This document shows positions 20,837 through 29,822 of a stretch of 64,000 nucleotides of DNA, piece by piece (position 1 is the first letter of the stretch; each line of letters begins with the position of its first letter). The DNA is from Desulfuromonas sp. DDH964 (GTDB taxonomy: Bacteria; Desulfobacterota; Desulfuromonadia; Desulfuromonadales; DDH964): positions 558,001 through 622,000 of the forward strand of contig NZ_CP015080.1 in assembly GCF_001611275.1 (NCBI RefSeq). The letters are read 5' to 3'. The position numbers were made by a program, and so were the translations under genes. The notes below the pieces were generated by a model. It made no database searches. It was not told where the DNA came from and saw only the letters and a program-made list of their open reading frames with translations.

Positions 20837-22705
20837 ATGAAGCTGCGAACCAAAATCCTTGGCGGTTATGCGATCCTGCTGATCCTCATGATCGTGGTCT
20901 GGAGCTGGGCGGTGGCGAGCCTCTTCCTGCTCGGCCGGGCGGGTGAGGCAATTCTGCAGGAGAACTTCGCCAGCATCCTCGCCGCCGAGAACATGATCGA
21001 CTTCATCGAACGGCAGGACAGCGCCGTCCTGTTGCTGCTGCTCGGTTACGAGGAAGAGGGGCGCGCCCAGTTCCGGGGTAACGAGGTCGAATTCGCGGGC
21101 TGGCTGGGCCGGGCCCGGGGGAACATCACCATCGCCGGAGAGGAGAAGGTCATCGCGGCGATCGCTGCCGGTTATCGCGATTATCTCGCCAGCTATGCGC
21201 GGATTTCGCAGTTCCTTCCCGCCGGCCGGCAGCAGGCGGGAGGGTATTACCATGAAACGATGCTCCTGCAGTTTCAGCAGGTGCGGGATGCCTGCCTGGC
21301 CCTGCGCGAGATGAACCAGCAGGCGATGGTCGAGGCTTCCGCCCGCGCGCACCAAACCTCGCGGCGGACCATCGTCTACATGACCGGGATCGGCGTGGTG
21401 ACGGGCGGGCTCGGCCTCTTTTTCAGCATTCTTCTCTCCGGCATCCTGATGCGCCCGCTTTCGGCCATGTCACAAGCCACCGAACGGATTGCCGAGGGGG
21501 ACTACGAGGTCAAACTGGAGGTTGCGTCGCGGGACGAACTCGGCCAGCTGGCCCGCCGTATCATGACCATGAGCCACAAGCTCAAGGCCTTTCACGAACT
21601 CAATGTCGGCCGCCTGGTCCAGGAAAAGCGCAAGGGGGAGGCGATCCTGCGCAGTATCGGCGATGGCCTGATCGTGGTCGACGAGGAGTTGCGGGTCACG
21701 GCCATCAACCCGGAGGCGTGCAAAATCGCCGGTCGATCGCACGCCGAGGCGACCGGCCGGCACTTTTTCGACCTGATCCGCGACCAGGCACTGTTCGAAA
21801 GAGTCGAGCAGACCGCCGCCAGCGGCACCACCCCCGAGTCCGGAGAGGATCAAGGCCTGCTGCGGATGGAGAAGGAGGGGGCGGAGCTTTTTTTCCGCAC
21901 CACTGTAACCCCGGTCAAGTCGGAAGGGGGAGAGACCGTGCAGGGGGTGGTGGTCCTGCTGCAGGACGTCACCCGCCTCAAGGAACTGGAACGGCTCAAA
22001 AGCGAATTCGTGCTCGCTGCCTCCCACGAGCTGAAAACCCCGCTGACCGGCCTCGCCATGAGCATCGCTCTGCTGGAAGAAGAGTCGACGGGAAAAACCC
22101 CGCGCGAGCGGGAGTTGTTGCTTGCTGCCCGCGAGGAGACCGAACGCCTGCGGGCGTTGGTCGCCGATCTGCTCGATCTCTCCCGGATCGAATCGGGACG
22201 CATCGAGATGGAAATCGTGCCGGTGGCGGCCACGGTTCTGATCGAAAAGGCCTTTGTGGCCTTCCAGTCCCAGACCCAGGCGGCCGGCATCGAGCTAACA
22301 CAGTCCGTCCCGGACGATCTGCCACCTGCCCTGGCCGACCCGAACAAGATCACCTGGGTGTTGAGCAACCTGCTTTCCAACGCCCTGCGCTATACTCCGC
22401 GGGGCGGCCATATCCGGATGCGCGCCGAGCAGGGAGGGGGGTGGCTCTATCTCAGCGTCTGCGACGACGGCGCCGGCATCCCGGTTGAGTACCAGTCGCG
22501 GGTTTTCGAGAAATTTATCCAGGTCAAAGGCGACCACCAGGGGGGCAGCGGCCTCGGCCTGGCGATCTGCCGGGAGATCGTCCGCGCCCACGGCGGCAAT
22601 ATCTGGGTCGAATCCTTCCCCGGTAAAGGGAGTACCTTTACCTTCACTCTCAAAGCGGCGCCCGGCGCCGGATTAAAACCGAACAGGGAGGCTCTAGATG
22701 CCTGA
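20837..22705 (+). CDS. KinB-like sensor histidine kinase
   Basis: A 622-residue membrane kinase. Transmembrane helix 1 spans residues ~8-32 and helix 2 ~175-201; the intervening ~140 residues are a helical KinB-type sensor. HAMP (~202-255), PAS (~270-380), HisKA with the phosphorylated H in A-S-H-E-L-K-T-P-L-T (near 396) and HATPase_c with N, G1 and G2 boxes (S-N-A-L-R-Y-T, D-D-G-A-G-I-P, G-S-G-L-G-L-A-I) follow in order. The stop overlaps the response-regulator start by 8 bases. Position in a K+ locus suggests it senses K+, turgor or ionic state; this is inference. Confidence 0.9.
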   Translation: MKLRTKILGGYAILLILMIVVWSWAVASLFLLGRAGEAILQENFASILAAENMIDFIERQDSAVLLLLLGYEEEGRAQFRGNEVEFAGWLGRARGNITIAGEEKVIAAIAAGYRDYLASYARISQFLPAGRQQAGGYYHETMLLQFQQVRDACLALREMNQQAMVEASARAHQTSRRTIVYMTGIGVVTGGLGLFFSILLSGILMRPLSAMSQATERIAEGDYEVKLEVASRDELGQLARRIMTMSHKLKAFHELNVGRLVQEKRKGEAILRSIGDGLIVVDEELRVTAINPEACKIAGRSHAEATGRHFFDLIRDQALFERVEQTAASGTTPESGEDQGLLRMEKEGAELFFRTTVTPVKSEGGETVQGVVVLLQDVTRLKELERLKSEFVLAASHELKTPLTGLAMSIALLEEESTGKTPRERELLLAAREETERLRALVADLLDLSRIESGRIEMEIVPVAATVLIEKAFVAFQSQTQAAGIELTQSVPDDLPPALADPNKITWVLSNLLSNALRYTPRGGHIRMRAEQGGGWLYLSVCDDGAGIPVEYQSRVFEKFIQVKGDHQGGSGLGLAICREIVRAHGGNIWVESFPGKGSTFTFTLKAAPGAGLKPNREALDA

Positions 22706-23363
22706 ATTGAAGATTCTGATCGTCGATGATGAAAAGAACATACTGATGACGGTACGTCATGCCCTGGAGCCGAAGGGGTATGAAGTGGTCGCGGCGACTA
22801 CCGGCGAAGAAGCGCTGCGGCAGTTGGAGCAGCAGTCCTTCGATCTGCTGCTCCTCGATCTCAGGCTCCCCGGCATCGGCGGCATGAGCGTGCTGCAAAC
22901 GGTCAGTGAACAACACCCCCAGGTGCCGGTGGTGATCGTCTCCGCCTATGGCACGGTGGGTAACGCGGTGGAAGCGATGAAGCTCGGCGCTATCGATTTT
23001 CTGGAAAAACCCTTCTCTCCCGAAGAGTTGCGGGAAACAGTGCGGCGCATCCTCGCCCGCCGGGAGCTGCCCGAAGCGGCGGCGGATTATGACAGCTGCA
23101 TCGCCCTGGCCAAGAAATGCGTCAGCGAGCGCCGGTTCGACGCCGCCATCGAACACGCCCGCCGCGCTATCGGCGCAGATCCGTCCCGACCCGAGGCCTT
23201 CAACCTGCTCGGCGCCTTCAGCGAGGTACAGCGCGTCCCCCTGGAGGCGCAGAAATATTACCGGGCGGCACTGGAACTCGATCCTGCCTTTGCGCCGGCC
23301 CGCCATAACCTGACCCGCCTGGTCGAAGGGAAGCCGGGCCGGGTGGAACTGGGACAGGAGTAA
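22698..23363 (+). CDS. Response regulator: receiver plus TPR
   Basis: A 221-residue regulator. The receiver domain (1-120) has the acidic pair D-D near residue 11, the phospho-acceptor D in L-L-D-L-R-L-P-G near 54, S-A-Y-G near 83 and K in E-K-P-F near 105. Residues ~135-215 form about two TPR units (F-D-A-A-I-E-H-A-R-R-A-I and P-L-E-A-Q-K-Y-Y-R-A-A-L-E-L-D). No DNA-binding domain is present, so its output is probably protein-protein. It overlaps the kinase gene and is 3 bases from the TrkA-N gene. Confidence 0.9.
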   Translation: MPELKILIVDDEKNILMTVRHALEPKGYEVVAATTGEEALRQLEQQSFDLLLLDLRLPGIGGMSVLQTVSEQHPQVPVVIVSAYGTVGNAVEAMKLGAIDFLEKPFSPEELRETVRRILARRELPEAAADYDSCIALAKKCVSERRFDAAIEHARRAIGADPSRPEAFNLLGAFSEVQRVPLEAQKYYRAALELDPAFAPARHNLTRLVEGKPGRVELGQE

Positions 23364-23366
23364 GCC

Positions 23367-23816
23367 ATGACCGCGAAACACCCAGGGAAAACCTGGCTTC
23401 AGTACGTGGTGGTGGTCGGTTGCGGCCGGCTCGGCTCGCTCCTGGCGGGCCAGCTGAGCCAGGTGGGGAGCAGCGTGGTCGTCATCGATCGGGAGGAGGC
23501 CGCCTTCGCCCTGCTGGCTCCGGAGTTCAGCGGCTTCCGCATCACCGGCGATGCGGTAGAGATGGAGGTCCTGCAGGCCGCCAAGGTGCACAAGGCCGGT
23601 TGCCTGCTGGCGGTGACCGAGGACGACAACGTCAATCTGATGGTTGCCCAGGTCGCCCATGAGGTCTTCAAGGTGCCCCGGGTGATGGCACGGGTCTTCG
23701 ATCCGCGCCGGGAGACCATCTACCGGGAGTTCGGCATCGAGACGGTCAGCCCGACCAAGCTTTCGGCGGAAGCCCTGCTGGCCGCCCTTGGGGAGTGCCG
23801 GGAGGGGGAATCATGA
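23367..23816 (+). CDS. TrkA N-terminal (RCK_N) domain protein
   Basis: A 149-residue regulator subunit of a Trk/Ktr K+ channel. It has one Rossmann NAD(H)/nucleotide-binding domain with V-V-V-G-C-G-R-L-G-S-L-L at residues 15-26 and the second-strand acidic V-V-V-I-D-R-E-E. It lacks the TrkA_C ligand-binding domain, so it is a half-size RCK subunit, likely pairing with the next gene product. The genes overlap ATGA. Confidence 0.9.
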   Translation: MTAKHPGKTWLQYVVVVGCGRLGSLLAGQLSQVGSSVVVIDREEAAFALLAPEFSGFRITGDAVEMEVLQAAKVHKAGCLLAVTEDDNVNLMVAQVAHEVFKVPRVMARVFDPRRETIYREFGIETVSPTKLSAEALLAALGECREGES

Positions 23817-24478
23817 GGGTCATTCTGGTCGGTGAAGGGAAGATTCTCTACTTTCTTGCCCGGCAGTTTGCCAGCAAGGGGCATACGACCACCATCGTCA
23901 CCGCGGATCACGGCCAGGCCGGCACGCTGTCCCGACGGGTCCGGGCGACCGTGCTCCATGGGGACGGCAGCGACCCCGGCGTCCTGGAAGAGGCCGGGGC
24001 CCGCCGCGCCGATGTGGTGCTGGCCTTGACGCCGAGGGATCAGGACAATCTTGCCGTCTGCCAGATCGCCTGCCGCATGTTTCGGGTGCCGCGGACCGTC
24101 GGCCTGGTCAACGATCCGGAAAACGAGGAGGTCTTTCGCCAGCTCGGCGTTTCGGTGGCCTTTTCCGCTACCCAGATCATCGCGCGGATTATCGAGGAAC
24201 GCGCCGGCTTCGAGGAGATTGCCAGCCTGATTCCGGTCGCCGAGGGGAAGGTCACTGTGTCGGAGGTAGCGTTGCGGGCCGAGTCCCCGGTGGTGGAGCG
24301 GGAACTGCAGCGCATCGCGTTTCCCGAGGGTGCACTGATCGGTGGCATCATCCGCGCGGGTGAAGTGATCGTACCGCGCGGAAGCACCCGCCTGCAGGGG
24401 GGGGATCGCCTGATTGTCATCAGTCAGCCCGACTGCTACGATCAGGTCCTGCGCCTGCTGACCGGGGAAGAGAGCTGA
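23813..24478 (+). CDS. TrkA-family K+ channel regulatory subunit
   Basis: A 221-residue protein with a Rossmann RCK_N domain (~1-130; start M-R-V-I-L-V-G-E-G-K) and a TrkA_C domain (~135-215; L-I-P-V-A-E-G-K-V, then G-G-D-R-L-I-V-I). The glycine motif is G-E-G-K-I-L, weaker than the usual G-x-G-x-x-G, whereas the half-size neighbour has the full motif. ATG 23813 lies in the ATGA overlap after a GGAGGGGG ribosome site. Confidence 0.9.
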   Translation: MRVILVGEGKILYFLARQFASKGHTTTIVTADHGQAGTLSRRVRATVLHGDGSDPGVLEEAGARRADVVLALTPRDQDNLAVCQIACRMFRVPRTVGLVNDPENEEVFRQLGVSVAFSATQIIARIIEERAGFEEIASLIPVAEGKVTVSEVALRAESPVVERELQRIAFPEGALIGGIIRAGEVIVPRGSTRLQGGDRLIVISQPDCYDQVLRLLTGEES

Positions 24479-25977
24479 TGAGCGATCCTCGTTATGCCCG
24501 CTTTCTGCGTGGGCGCTATCGGATTCTGCTCGGCTATGTCGGGCTGATCGATGTCCTGGTGGGGGGGTTGATCCTCTCACCCTGCCTGCTGCTGGGGGCT
24601 TTCCCCGGGGAACTGGCCGTGGCCTGGGGGTTGGCTGCGCCCGGGCTGATGCTGATTGCCATCGGCGGGGCGCTGTGGCGGGTCTGCCTGCCACGGGGTG
24701 GTGAAAGCCTCACGCTGCAGGAAGGGGCTGTGGTCGTACTCCTCGCCTGGATTTCTGCGGTTGTTATCGGCGCGCTCCCCTTTATGGCGGTCGGCGGCCT
24801 GAATTTCACCCAGGCGGTTTTCGAGTCGACCAGCGGCTGGACCACCACCGGGCTTTCCGTGGTCGATGTGACCGCCGCGCCGCGCCTGCTGCTCCTCTAC
24901 CGCAGCGTCATGCAGCTCGCCGGCGGGGCGGGACTTGCGGTGATCATGCTGAGTGCCCTGGCCGGTCCTGCCGGGACCGGATTGAGCGCGGCCGAGGGGC
25001 GCGCCGATCAGTTGGTGCCAAATGTGCGCCGCTCGGCCAAGCTGGTGGTGACCATCTACAGCGGCTATGTCCTCTGTGGATGGCTGGCCCTGATGCTCTC
25101 CGGAATGGGCTGGTTCGATGCGATCAACCATGCCTTTGCCGCCATCTCCACCGGAGGCTTCTCCACCCGCCCCGAATCGATCGGCTACTGGGACAGTCCC
25201 CTGGTCGAGGGGACCACCGTGGTGCTGATGCTGCTCGGCACCATGAACTTCGTCACCAGTTATGCCCTGCTGCACGGCAAGTTCCGCGCGGTGGGGCGAA
25301 ACGGTGAGATCCGGCTACAGGCCCTGCTCCTCCCGACGCTGGCGCTGGTGGTTCTTTTCGGGGTGACCTCCGGGCTTTACCCGACCCTCGGCAAACAACT
25401 GCGGGTCGCCATCTTTGAGGTCGTTACCGCCCTCTCCACCACCGGTTTCTCCACCGTCGGCTACGGCGACTGGAACGGTCTCGGCTGGCTGGTGCTCATT
25501 GTGCTGATGCTCATCGGCGGCGGCACCGGCTCCACTGCCGGCGGCCTCAAGCAGTACCGGGTCTACGCCCTGTACCGGGCCCTGCTCTGGGAAGGAAAAC
25601 GGATGCTGCTGCCGCGGGGAGCGGTGACCATGCCGGATGTCTGGGTGGGGGACACCCCCCGCTTTCTCGGCGATGGGGAGTTGCGGCAACTGGCGACTTT
25701 CGCCTTTCTCTACCTGGCGACCCTGGCGGGCGGAACCGGGGTCCTTACCGCCTATGGCTATTCATTGAAGGAAAGCCTCTTCGAGTTCGCCAGCGCCCTG
25801 GGGACGGTGGGACTGTCGGTCGGGGTGACCTCTGCCACCGCCCCCGCAGGCCTGCTTTGGACCGAAACCCTGGGCATGATTCTCGGTCGTCTGGAGTTTT
25901 TTGTGATATTTATCGGGCTGAGCCGGCTTGTTGCCAACGTTGCGGCCATGATGGGATCGGCACACAAGGGAGAATAA
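24478..25977 (+). CDS. trkH: TrkH-family K+ uptake membrane subunit (first)
   Basis: A 499-residue channel-like K+ transporter with about ten or more hydrophobic helices. The four selectivity-filter repeats are visible as S-T-S-G-W-T-T-T-G (near 121), A-I-S-T-G-G-F-S-T (near 224), A-L-S-T-T-G-F-S-T (near 319) and A-L-G-T-V-G-L-S (near 440). It starts inside the stop of the preceding trkA gene (TGATG), consistent with one translationally coupled complex. Confidence 0.92.
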   Translation: MSDPRYARFLRGRYRILLGYVGLIDVLVGGLILSPCLLLGAFPGELAVAWGLAAPGLMLIAIGGALWRVCLPRGGESLTLQEGAVVVLLAWISAVVIGALPFMAVGGLNFTQAVFESTSGWTTTGLSVVDVTAAPRLLLLYRSVMQLAGGAGLAVIMLSALAGPAGTGLSAAEGRADQLVPNVRRSAKLVVTIYSGYVLCGWLALMLSGMGWFDAINHAFAAISTGGFSTRPESIGYWDSPLVEGTTVVLMLLGTMNFVTSYALLHGKFRAVGRNGEIRLQALLLPTLALVVLFGVTSGLYPTLGKQLRVAIFEVVTALSTTGFSTVGYGDWNGLGWLVLIVLMLIGGGTGSTAGGLKQYRVYALYRALLWEGKRMLLPRGAVTMPDVWVGDTPRFLGDGELRQLATFAFLYLATLAGGTGVLTAYGYSLKESLFEFASALGTVGLSVGVTSATAPAGLLWTETLGMILGRLEFFVIFIGLSRLVANVAAMMGSAHKGE

Positions 25978-25979
25978 AG

Positions 25980-26686
25980 ATGGCTGTATATCGGTTTGTC
26001 CTATATTGTCTTTTTGGACTGCTTCTGAACGGTTGCCAATCAGATCAGAACAGCGGACCCTGGCTACCAGTGCTGGAGCCGACCAGCTACAGCTCCCTTG
26101 AAAGTTCTGTCTCCAAAGCGCTCAAGGTGATCCATCAGGTCGAAGAAGATCTTGAGAATAGTAAGCAAGAAGATGCATCGAAAAAGCTTCTGGAGGCTCA
26201 AAGTGCATTATTTGAATCAAAAGTTGGGTTCAATTCCCCGCAGCTTGCTGCGCGATTTTTACTAAGGGTGTAGGCTGTTGATACCCCGTAGCTTGCTGCG
26301 GGGTAGTTCATTTGAAATACTACTTCCTTCCTATGGTGGAAATCCGTCAGCTCGTCTATGACGCAGGACGGTTGCACGGACTCGGCCGTCTGCATGATGC
26401 TTTGGGTCAGTTAGCCCAGGCGGACCATCTTTTAGGAGTGATTGAATCCCATGGAAACGCCCCTTTTCATCAGGCTCTGCAAGAACCACGGGTCATGATC
26501 GAAAAGATACGTGAAACACTGGAACAGGGGCGTCAGACCACCTCAACCAAGTATCAGGTGGAATTTTCTCCTCTGGCCAACCATCAATTCAGAGAACTTG
26601 GCCACAAGATTAACATGATGGTGATTAAAGGGGATCTGATCCTCTCCGGGGTCGAATTTAACCGCCCGAAACAGGACTCCAAGTAG
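25980..26686 (+). pseudogene. Small lipoprotein gene split by a 99-bp palindromic element
   Basis: The 5' part (25980-26273) encodes a signal peptide with lipobox L-L-N-G-C (Cys about residue 19) and a helix rich in E, K and Q to about A-L-F-E at 26216. The 99-bp element then adds foreign codons and a TAG. The 3' part (from ~26312 to 26686) resumes in another frame as L-K-Y-Y-F-L-P-M-V-E-I-R-Q-L-V-Y-D-A-G and ends cleanly before trkH2. Removing 95 bases, or 95 plus a multiple of 3, restores a single frame. Both halves look AT-richer than their neighbours. The family is unknown to me. It lies between the two Trk systems, 3 bases after the first. Confidence 0.75.
26215..26313. repeat. 99-bp double-palindrome (REP/BIME-like) element, copy A
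   Basis: Two palindromes of the type C-C-C-C-G-C-A-G-C-T-T-G-C-T-G-C-G (near 26237 and 26283) are separated by ~28 bases. The whole 99 bp recurs at 51729-51827 in reverse orientation with no mismatch that I can find. This copy interrupts a lipoprotein gene. A TTTGAA hexamer occurs at both edges, but no convincing target duplication restores the frame. Confidence 0.9.
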
Positions 26687-26688
26687 GC

Positions 26689-28071
26689 ATGAACTCTTCC
26701 CTTGTGATCAAAACAATAAAAAACCTCTCGCCGGCCCAGGCGCTGGTTTTTTACTATGCCCTGGCCATACTGATCGGCAGCTTGCTGCTGGCCACCCCCT
26801 GGGCGGCCCATGGCACGCCCCTCTCGCTGCTCGATGCCCTGTTCACCGCGACCTCGGCCCAATGCGTGACCGGGCTGATCGTGGTCGATACCGGGACCAA
26901 ACTCACCCTTTTCGGGCAATGCGTCGTGCTGGTACTGATCCAGATCGGGGGGCTGGGGATCATGACCTTCTCGGTCTACCTCTTCATTTACCTGAAGGTC
27001 GGGGTGAGCAGCCGGGGGCGCTGGATTATCCACGAGACCCTGATGCACTCCCCGGTCAGCTCCTGGCGGGAGCTGATCCGGGGCATTTTTCTGCTCACCC
27101 TGGGAATCGAGGCGGTTGGGGCACTGCTGCTCGCTTTCGCCTTTGTGCCGGTTCTCGGCTTCTGGGACGGGATCTACAGCGCCCTGTTCCATTCCATCTC
27201 CGCCTTCTGCAACGCCGGGTTTTCGCTCTTTTCCGACAGCCTGGTCGGGTTCCGCGACAACCCGCTGGTCAACCTGACCGTCATGGCGCTGATCATTCTC
27301 GGCGGGATCGGCTTTCTGGTCATCCGGGAGTTGATCGAGGTTGGCAGAACGCGATCCCTGAAACGCTCGCAACGACCGAAACTTTCCCTGCACACCAAGA
27401 TCGTGCTGGTCGCCAGTTCGTTTCTGATCGTCTACGGCGCGCTGATGATCGCCTGGCTGGAGGGGGGGAATGCCCTCGCCGGCATGCCGTTCATGGAGGG
27501 ATTCTGGACCGCCCTGTTTCAGTCGGTCACTGCCCGCACCGCTGGGTTCAACACCATCGATCTGAATGCGTTTCGCGCGCCGACCGTCTTCCTGGTCATC
27601 TTCCTGATGTTTGTCGGGGCGTCGCCGGGATCGGCGGGGGGGGGCGTCAAGACTACCAGCATGGCGCTCTTCTTCGCGATTTTCTATAGCCGGCTCAAGG
27701 GGAACCAGCATACCAGCCTGTTTCGGCGCACCATTCCCGAGGAGGTGATTACCAAAGGCTTGGCCCTGGTGCTGCTTGCCATCATCCTGATTGCCCTGGC
27801 GCTCTTCGGCCTGATGATCGTCCAAAGCTCTGACCTTGCCCATGAAAACATGCGGGAATTTCTGGGCTACACCTTCGAGGCCTTCTCCGCTTTCGGTACC
27901 GTCGGTTTGTCGATCGGGGCGACCGCCAAGCTGAACCCCATGGGCAAGCTCATCATCATCCTGCTGATGTTCGTCGGCCGGGTGGGTCTTCTGACCATGG
28001 CCTTCGCCATCGCCGGGCGTGTCCGGCGGCATGCCCCGCGCTACGCCGAAGAAAACATCATGATCGGATAA
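26689..28071 (+). CDS. ktrB: TrkH/KtrB-family K+ uptake membrane subunit (second)
   Basis: A 460-residue K+ channel subunit, nearer to KtrB in length than the upstream TrkH. Filter-type repeats are visible: A-T-S-A-Q-C-V-T-G-L (near 55), S-I-S-A-F-C-N-A-G-F (near 170), S-V-T-A-R-T-A-G-F-N (near 282) and A-F-S-A-F-G-T-V-G-L (near 400). KtrB-type transporters are often Na+-coupled; this is family knowledge. The trkA-like partner follows after 14 bases. Confidence 0.92.
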   Translation: MNSSLVIKTIKNLSPAQALVFYYALAILIGSLLLATPWAAHGTPLSLLDALFTATSAQCVTGLIVVDTGTKLTLFGQCVVLVLIQIGGLGIMTFSVYLFIYLKVGVSSRGRWIIHETLMHSPVSSWRELIRGIFLLTLGIEAVGALLLAFAFVPVLGFWDGIYSALFHSISAFCNAGFSLFSDSLVGFRDNPLVNLTVMALIILGGIGFLVIRELIEVGRTRSLKRSQRPKLSLHTKIVLVASSFLIVYGALMIAWLEGGNALAGMPFMEGFWTALFQSVTARTAGFNTIDLNAFRAPTVFLVIFLMFVGASPGSAGGGVKTTSMALFFAIFYSRLKGNQHTSLFRRTIPEEVITKGLALVLLAIILIALALFGLMIVQSSDLAHENMREFLGYTFEAFSAFGTVGLSIGATAKLNPMGKLIIILLMFVGRVGLLTMAFAIAGRVRRHAPRYAEENIMIG

Positions 28072-28085
28072 GGGGAAAAACCGTT

Positions 28086-28748
28086 ATGAAAAAGAAGTTT
28101 TGCGTCATTGGCCTGGGCAATTTCGGATATCACATCGTATCCACCCTGTACGCGGAAGGGCACGAGGTGACGGCGATCGACACCGACAAGGAGAAGGTCC
28201 AGGCGGTCAAGGATGTCTGCGACTACGCCATTCTGGGGGATGCCGCCAACAAGGATTTCCTGGCGTCGCAGGGTGTGCAGGAGATGGACGCGGTCGTGGT
28301 GTCAACGGGCGAGCATTCCCACCTCTCGACCCTGATGACCCTGTATCTCAAAGAGTTGAAGGTGCCGCGCATTGTGGTCAAGGCGATCAGCGAAGACCAT
28401 GGTCGCATTCTCGACCGGGTCGGCGCCACCGATGTCATCTATCCGGAAAAGGACATGGCGATCCGCGCTGCCCGCAACCTGTCGAGCCCCAATGTCCTGG
28501 AATTCATTCCCCTCGCGGAAGACTACTCGCTCTCGGAGACCGCTCCCCCGAAACATTTCCTCGGCAAGACCCTGATCGACCTCGATCTGCGGAAAAAATT
28601 CCATCTCACCATCATCGCCATCAAGGATGTCCTGACTGACCAGTTCATCCCGGCCCCGCCCCCGACCTATCAGATCAAGGACAGCGACATCCTGGTCATT
28701 CTCGGGAAAACCGACGATATCGACAAGGCGCTGGAAGTCCGGAAGTAG
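28086..28748 (+). CDS. ktrA: TrkA/KtrA-family regulatory subunit
   Basis: A 220-residue RCK protein. The Rossmann motif V-I-G-L-G-N-F-G-Y-H is at residues 6-15 with the acidic strand end A-I-D-T-D-K. The TrkA_C domain (~140-218) contains F-L-G-K-T-L-I-D-L-D-L-R. It has both domains and an intact glycine motif. It is the last gene of the ~10-kb potassium locus. Confidence 0.93.
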   Translation: MKKKFCVIGLGNFGYHIVSTLYAEGHEVTAIDTDKEKVQAVKDVCDYAILGDAANKDFLASQGVQEMDAVVVSTGEHSHLSTLMTLYLKELKVPRIVVKAISEDHGRILDRVGATDVIYPEKDMAIRAARNLSSPNVLEFIPLAEDYSLSETAPPKHFLGKTLIDLDLRKKFHLTIIAIKDVLTDQFIPAPPPTYQIKDSDILVILGKTDDIDKALEVRK

Positions 28749-28781
28749 CGGGTTTCCCTCCGGTCGACAGCGCGCACCGGG

Positions 28782-29735
28782 TTATTTGCCGGGCCCGGTT
28801 CCTGGTGGAGAGAGGCCGGTGACCAGGTTGGCGGCGAGAGTGCGCAGCAGCGTGAAGTAGGCCTCGGGCCCGGCCGCAAGGTCGGCGCCGAGGGGGTCGA
28901 GGATGCCGGTGCGGGCACCGGTCCCTGCGGTGAGGAGGGTCGCCAGTCGCGGCTCGAACTGGGGCTCGCTGAAGACGCAACGAGCCCCGACCTGTTTGAT
29001 GCGGTTGCGGATTTCGCTGAGGCGGCGGGCGCCGGGGGTCCGTTCGGGACTGACGCTGATGGCGCCGGCGGGGCTGAGGCCGTAACGTGCCTCGAAGTAG
29101 GGGAAGGCGTCGTGAAAGACGATATAGGGGAGGCCGGCGACCGCTTGCAGCTGCTTCCGCAGCTCCTGGTCGAGAGCGGTCAGCCGTTGCCGGAGGTGGC
29201 CGGCATTGGCGCGGTAGCTCTCGGCGTTACCGGGGTCGATTTCGGCAAGCAGAGCTGATACCCCGGCGACGATCATCTCGGCATTGGTCGGATCGAGCCA
29301 GAGGTGCAGGTTCAGCTCGCCGTGACCGTGGCGATCCGCCCCGGTCCCTTCGCCGTGGTGTGCGGCGCTCTCCCAGACCCCGCCTTCCCGGGCCGGCAGC
29401 AGCTTGAGCCCCGGCAGGGTAGCGACAGAAAGGACCCGTGCCTTTGCCGCCAGGGTGGCGAGGGGGCGGTTGAGAAAGGTCTCGAAATCTTCCGAGATGC
29501 GGACCACCAGATCGGCCCGGCTCAGTTCGCGGGCGTCGGAGGGGCGCAGGCTGTAGCTGTGGGGGGACCCGGCGCCGGGGATCAGGAGGGTCGGTGTGCC
29601 GACCCCGGCCATGACGCCGGCGACCAGGGCGTGGAGGGGCTTGATGGTGACCACCACCTGCGGCGCGGCAACGGCGCTGGCCGCCGGGGTGAAGAGGGCC
29701 AGCAACAGCAGGAGGCGAAGGTGGGGGGCGGGCAT
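28782..29735 (-). CDS. znuA: Zinc ABC transporter substrate-binding protein
   Basis: A 317-residue periplasmic zinc-binding protein. A Sec signal peptide (~1-23) ends A-S-A-V-A-A. Metal ligands are visible: H near 35 (K-P-L-H-A-L), a His-rich loop H-H-G-E-G-T-G-A-D-R-H-G-H-G followed by H-L-W-L-D-P near 148, and H in F-H-D-A-F near 212. The His-rich loop separates zinc from manganese binders. It is transcribed divergently from zur-znuC-znuB with a candidate Zur operator between them. Confidence 0.93.
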   Translation of the reverse strand: MPAPHLRLLLLLALFTPAASAVAAPQVVVTIKPLHALVAGVMAGVGTPTLLIPGAGSPHSYSLRPSDARELSRADLVVRISEDFETFLNRPLATLAAKARVLSVATLPGLKLLPAREGGVWESAAHHGEGTGADRHGHGELNLHLWLDPTNAEMIVAGVSALLAEIDPGNAESYRANAGHLRQRLTALDQELRKQLQAVAGLPYIVFHDAFPYFEARYGLSPAGAISVSPERTPGARRLSEIRNRIKQVGARCVFSEPQFEPRLATLLTAGTGARTGILDPLGADLAAGPEAYFTLLRTLAANLVTGLSPPGTGPGK

Positions 29736-29769
29736 GGGAATCTCCTTGAAAAAGGATGGCAGGATGTCG

Positions 29770-29796
29770 GCAAATTATTATGTTATATTGTTGCAA
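29770..29796. promoter_or_regulatory. Candidate Zur operator between znuA and zur
   Basis: An AT-rich imperfect palindrome (G-C-A-A at 29770-29773, T-T-G-C at 29791-29794, core T-T-A-T-G-T-T-A-T-A) sits in the 87-base divergent gap. It resembles Fur-superfamily/Zur boxes and could control both directions. Confidence 0.55.
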
Positions 29797-29822
29797 AAGG
29801 CAAGGGGAGGGAACCCGGAAAG

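Noticed and set aside
18830..21355. 841-codon minus-strand ORF opposite kup
   Set aside because: Composition-driven open frame; kup on the + strand is unmistakable.
26211..26316. TTTGAA target-site duplication around the 99-bp element
   Set aside because: Removing one repeat plus the element (100 bases) does not restore the lipoprotein frame, so the match may be chance.
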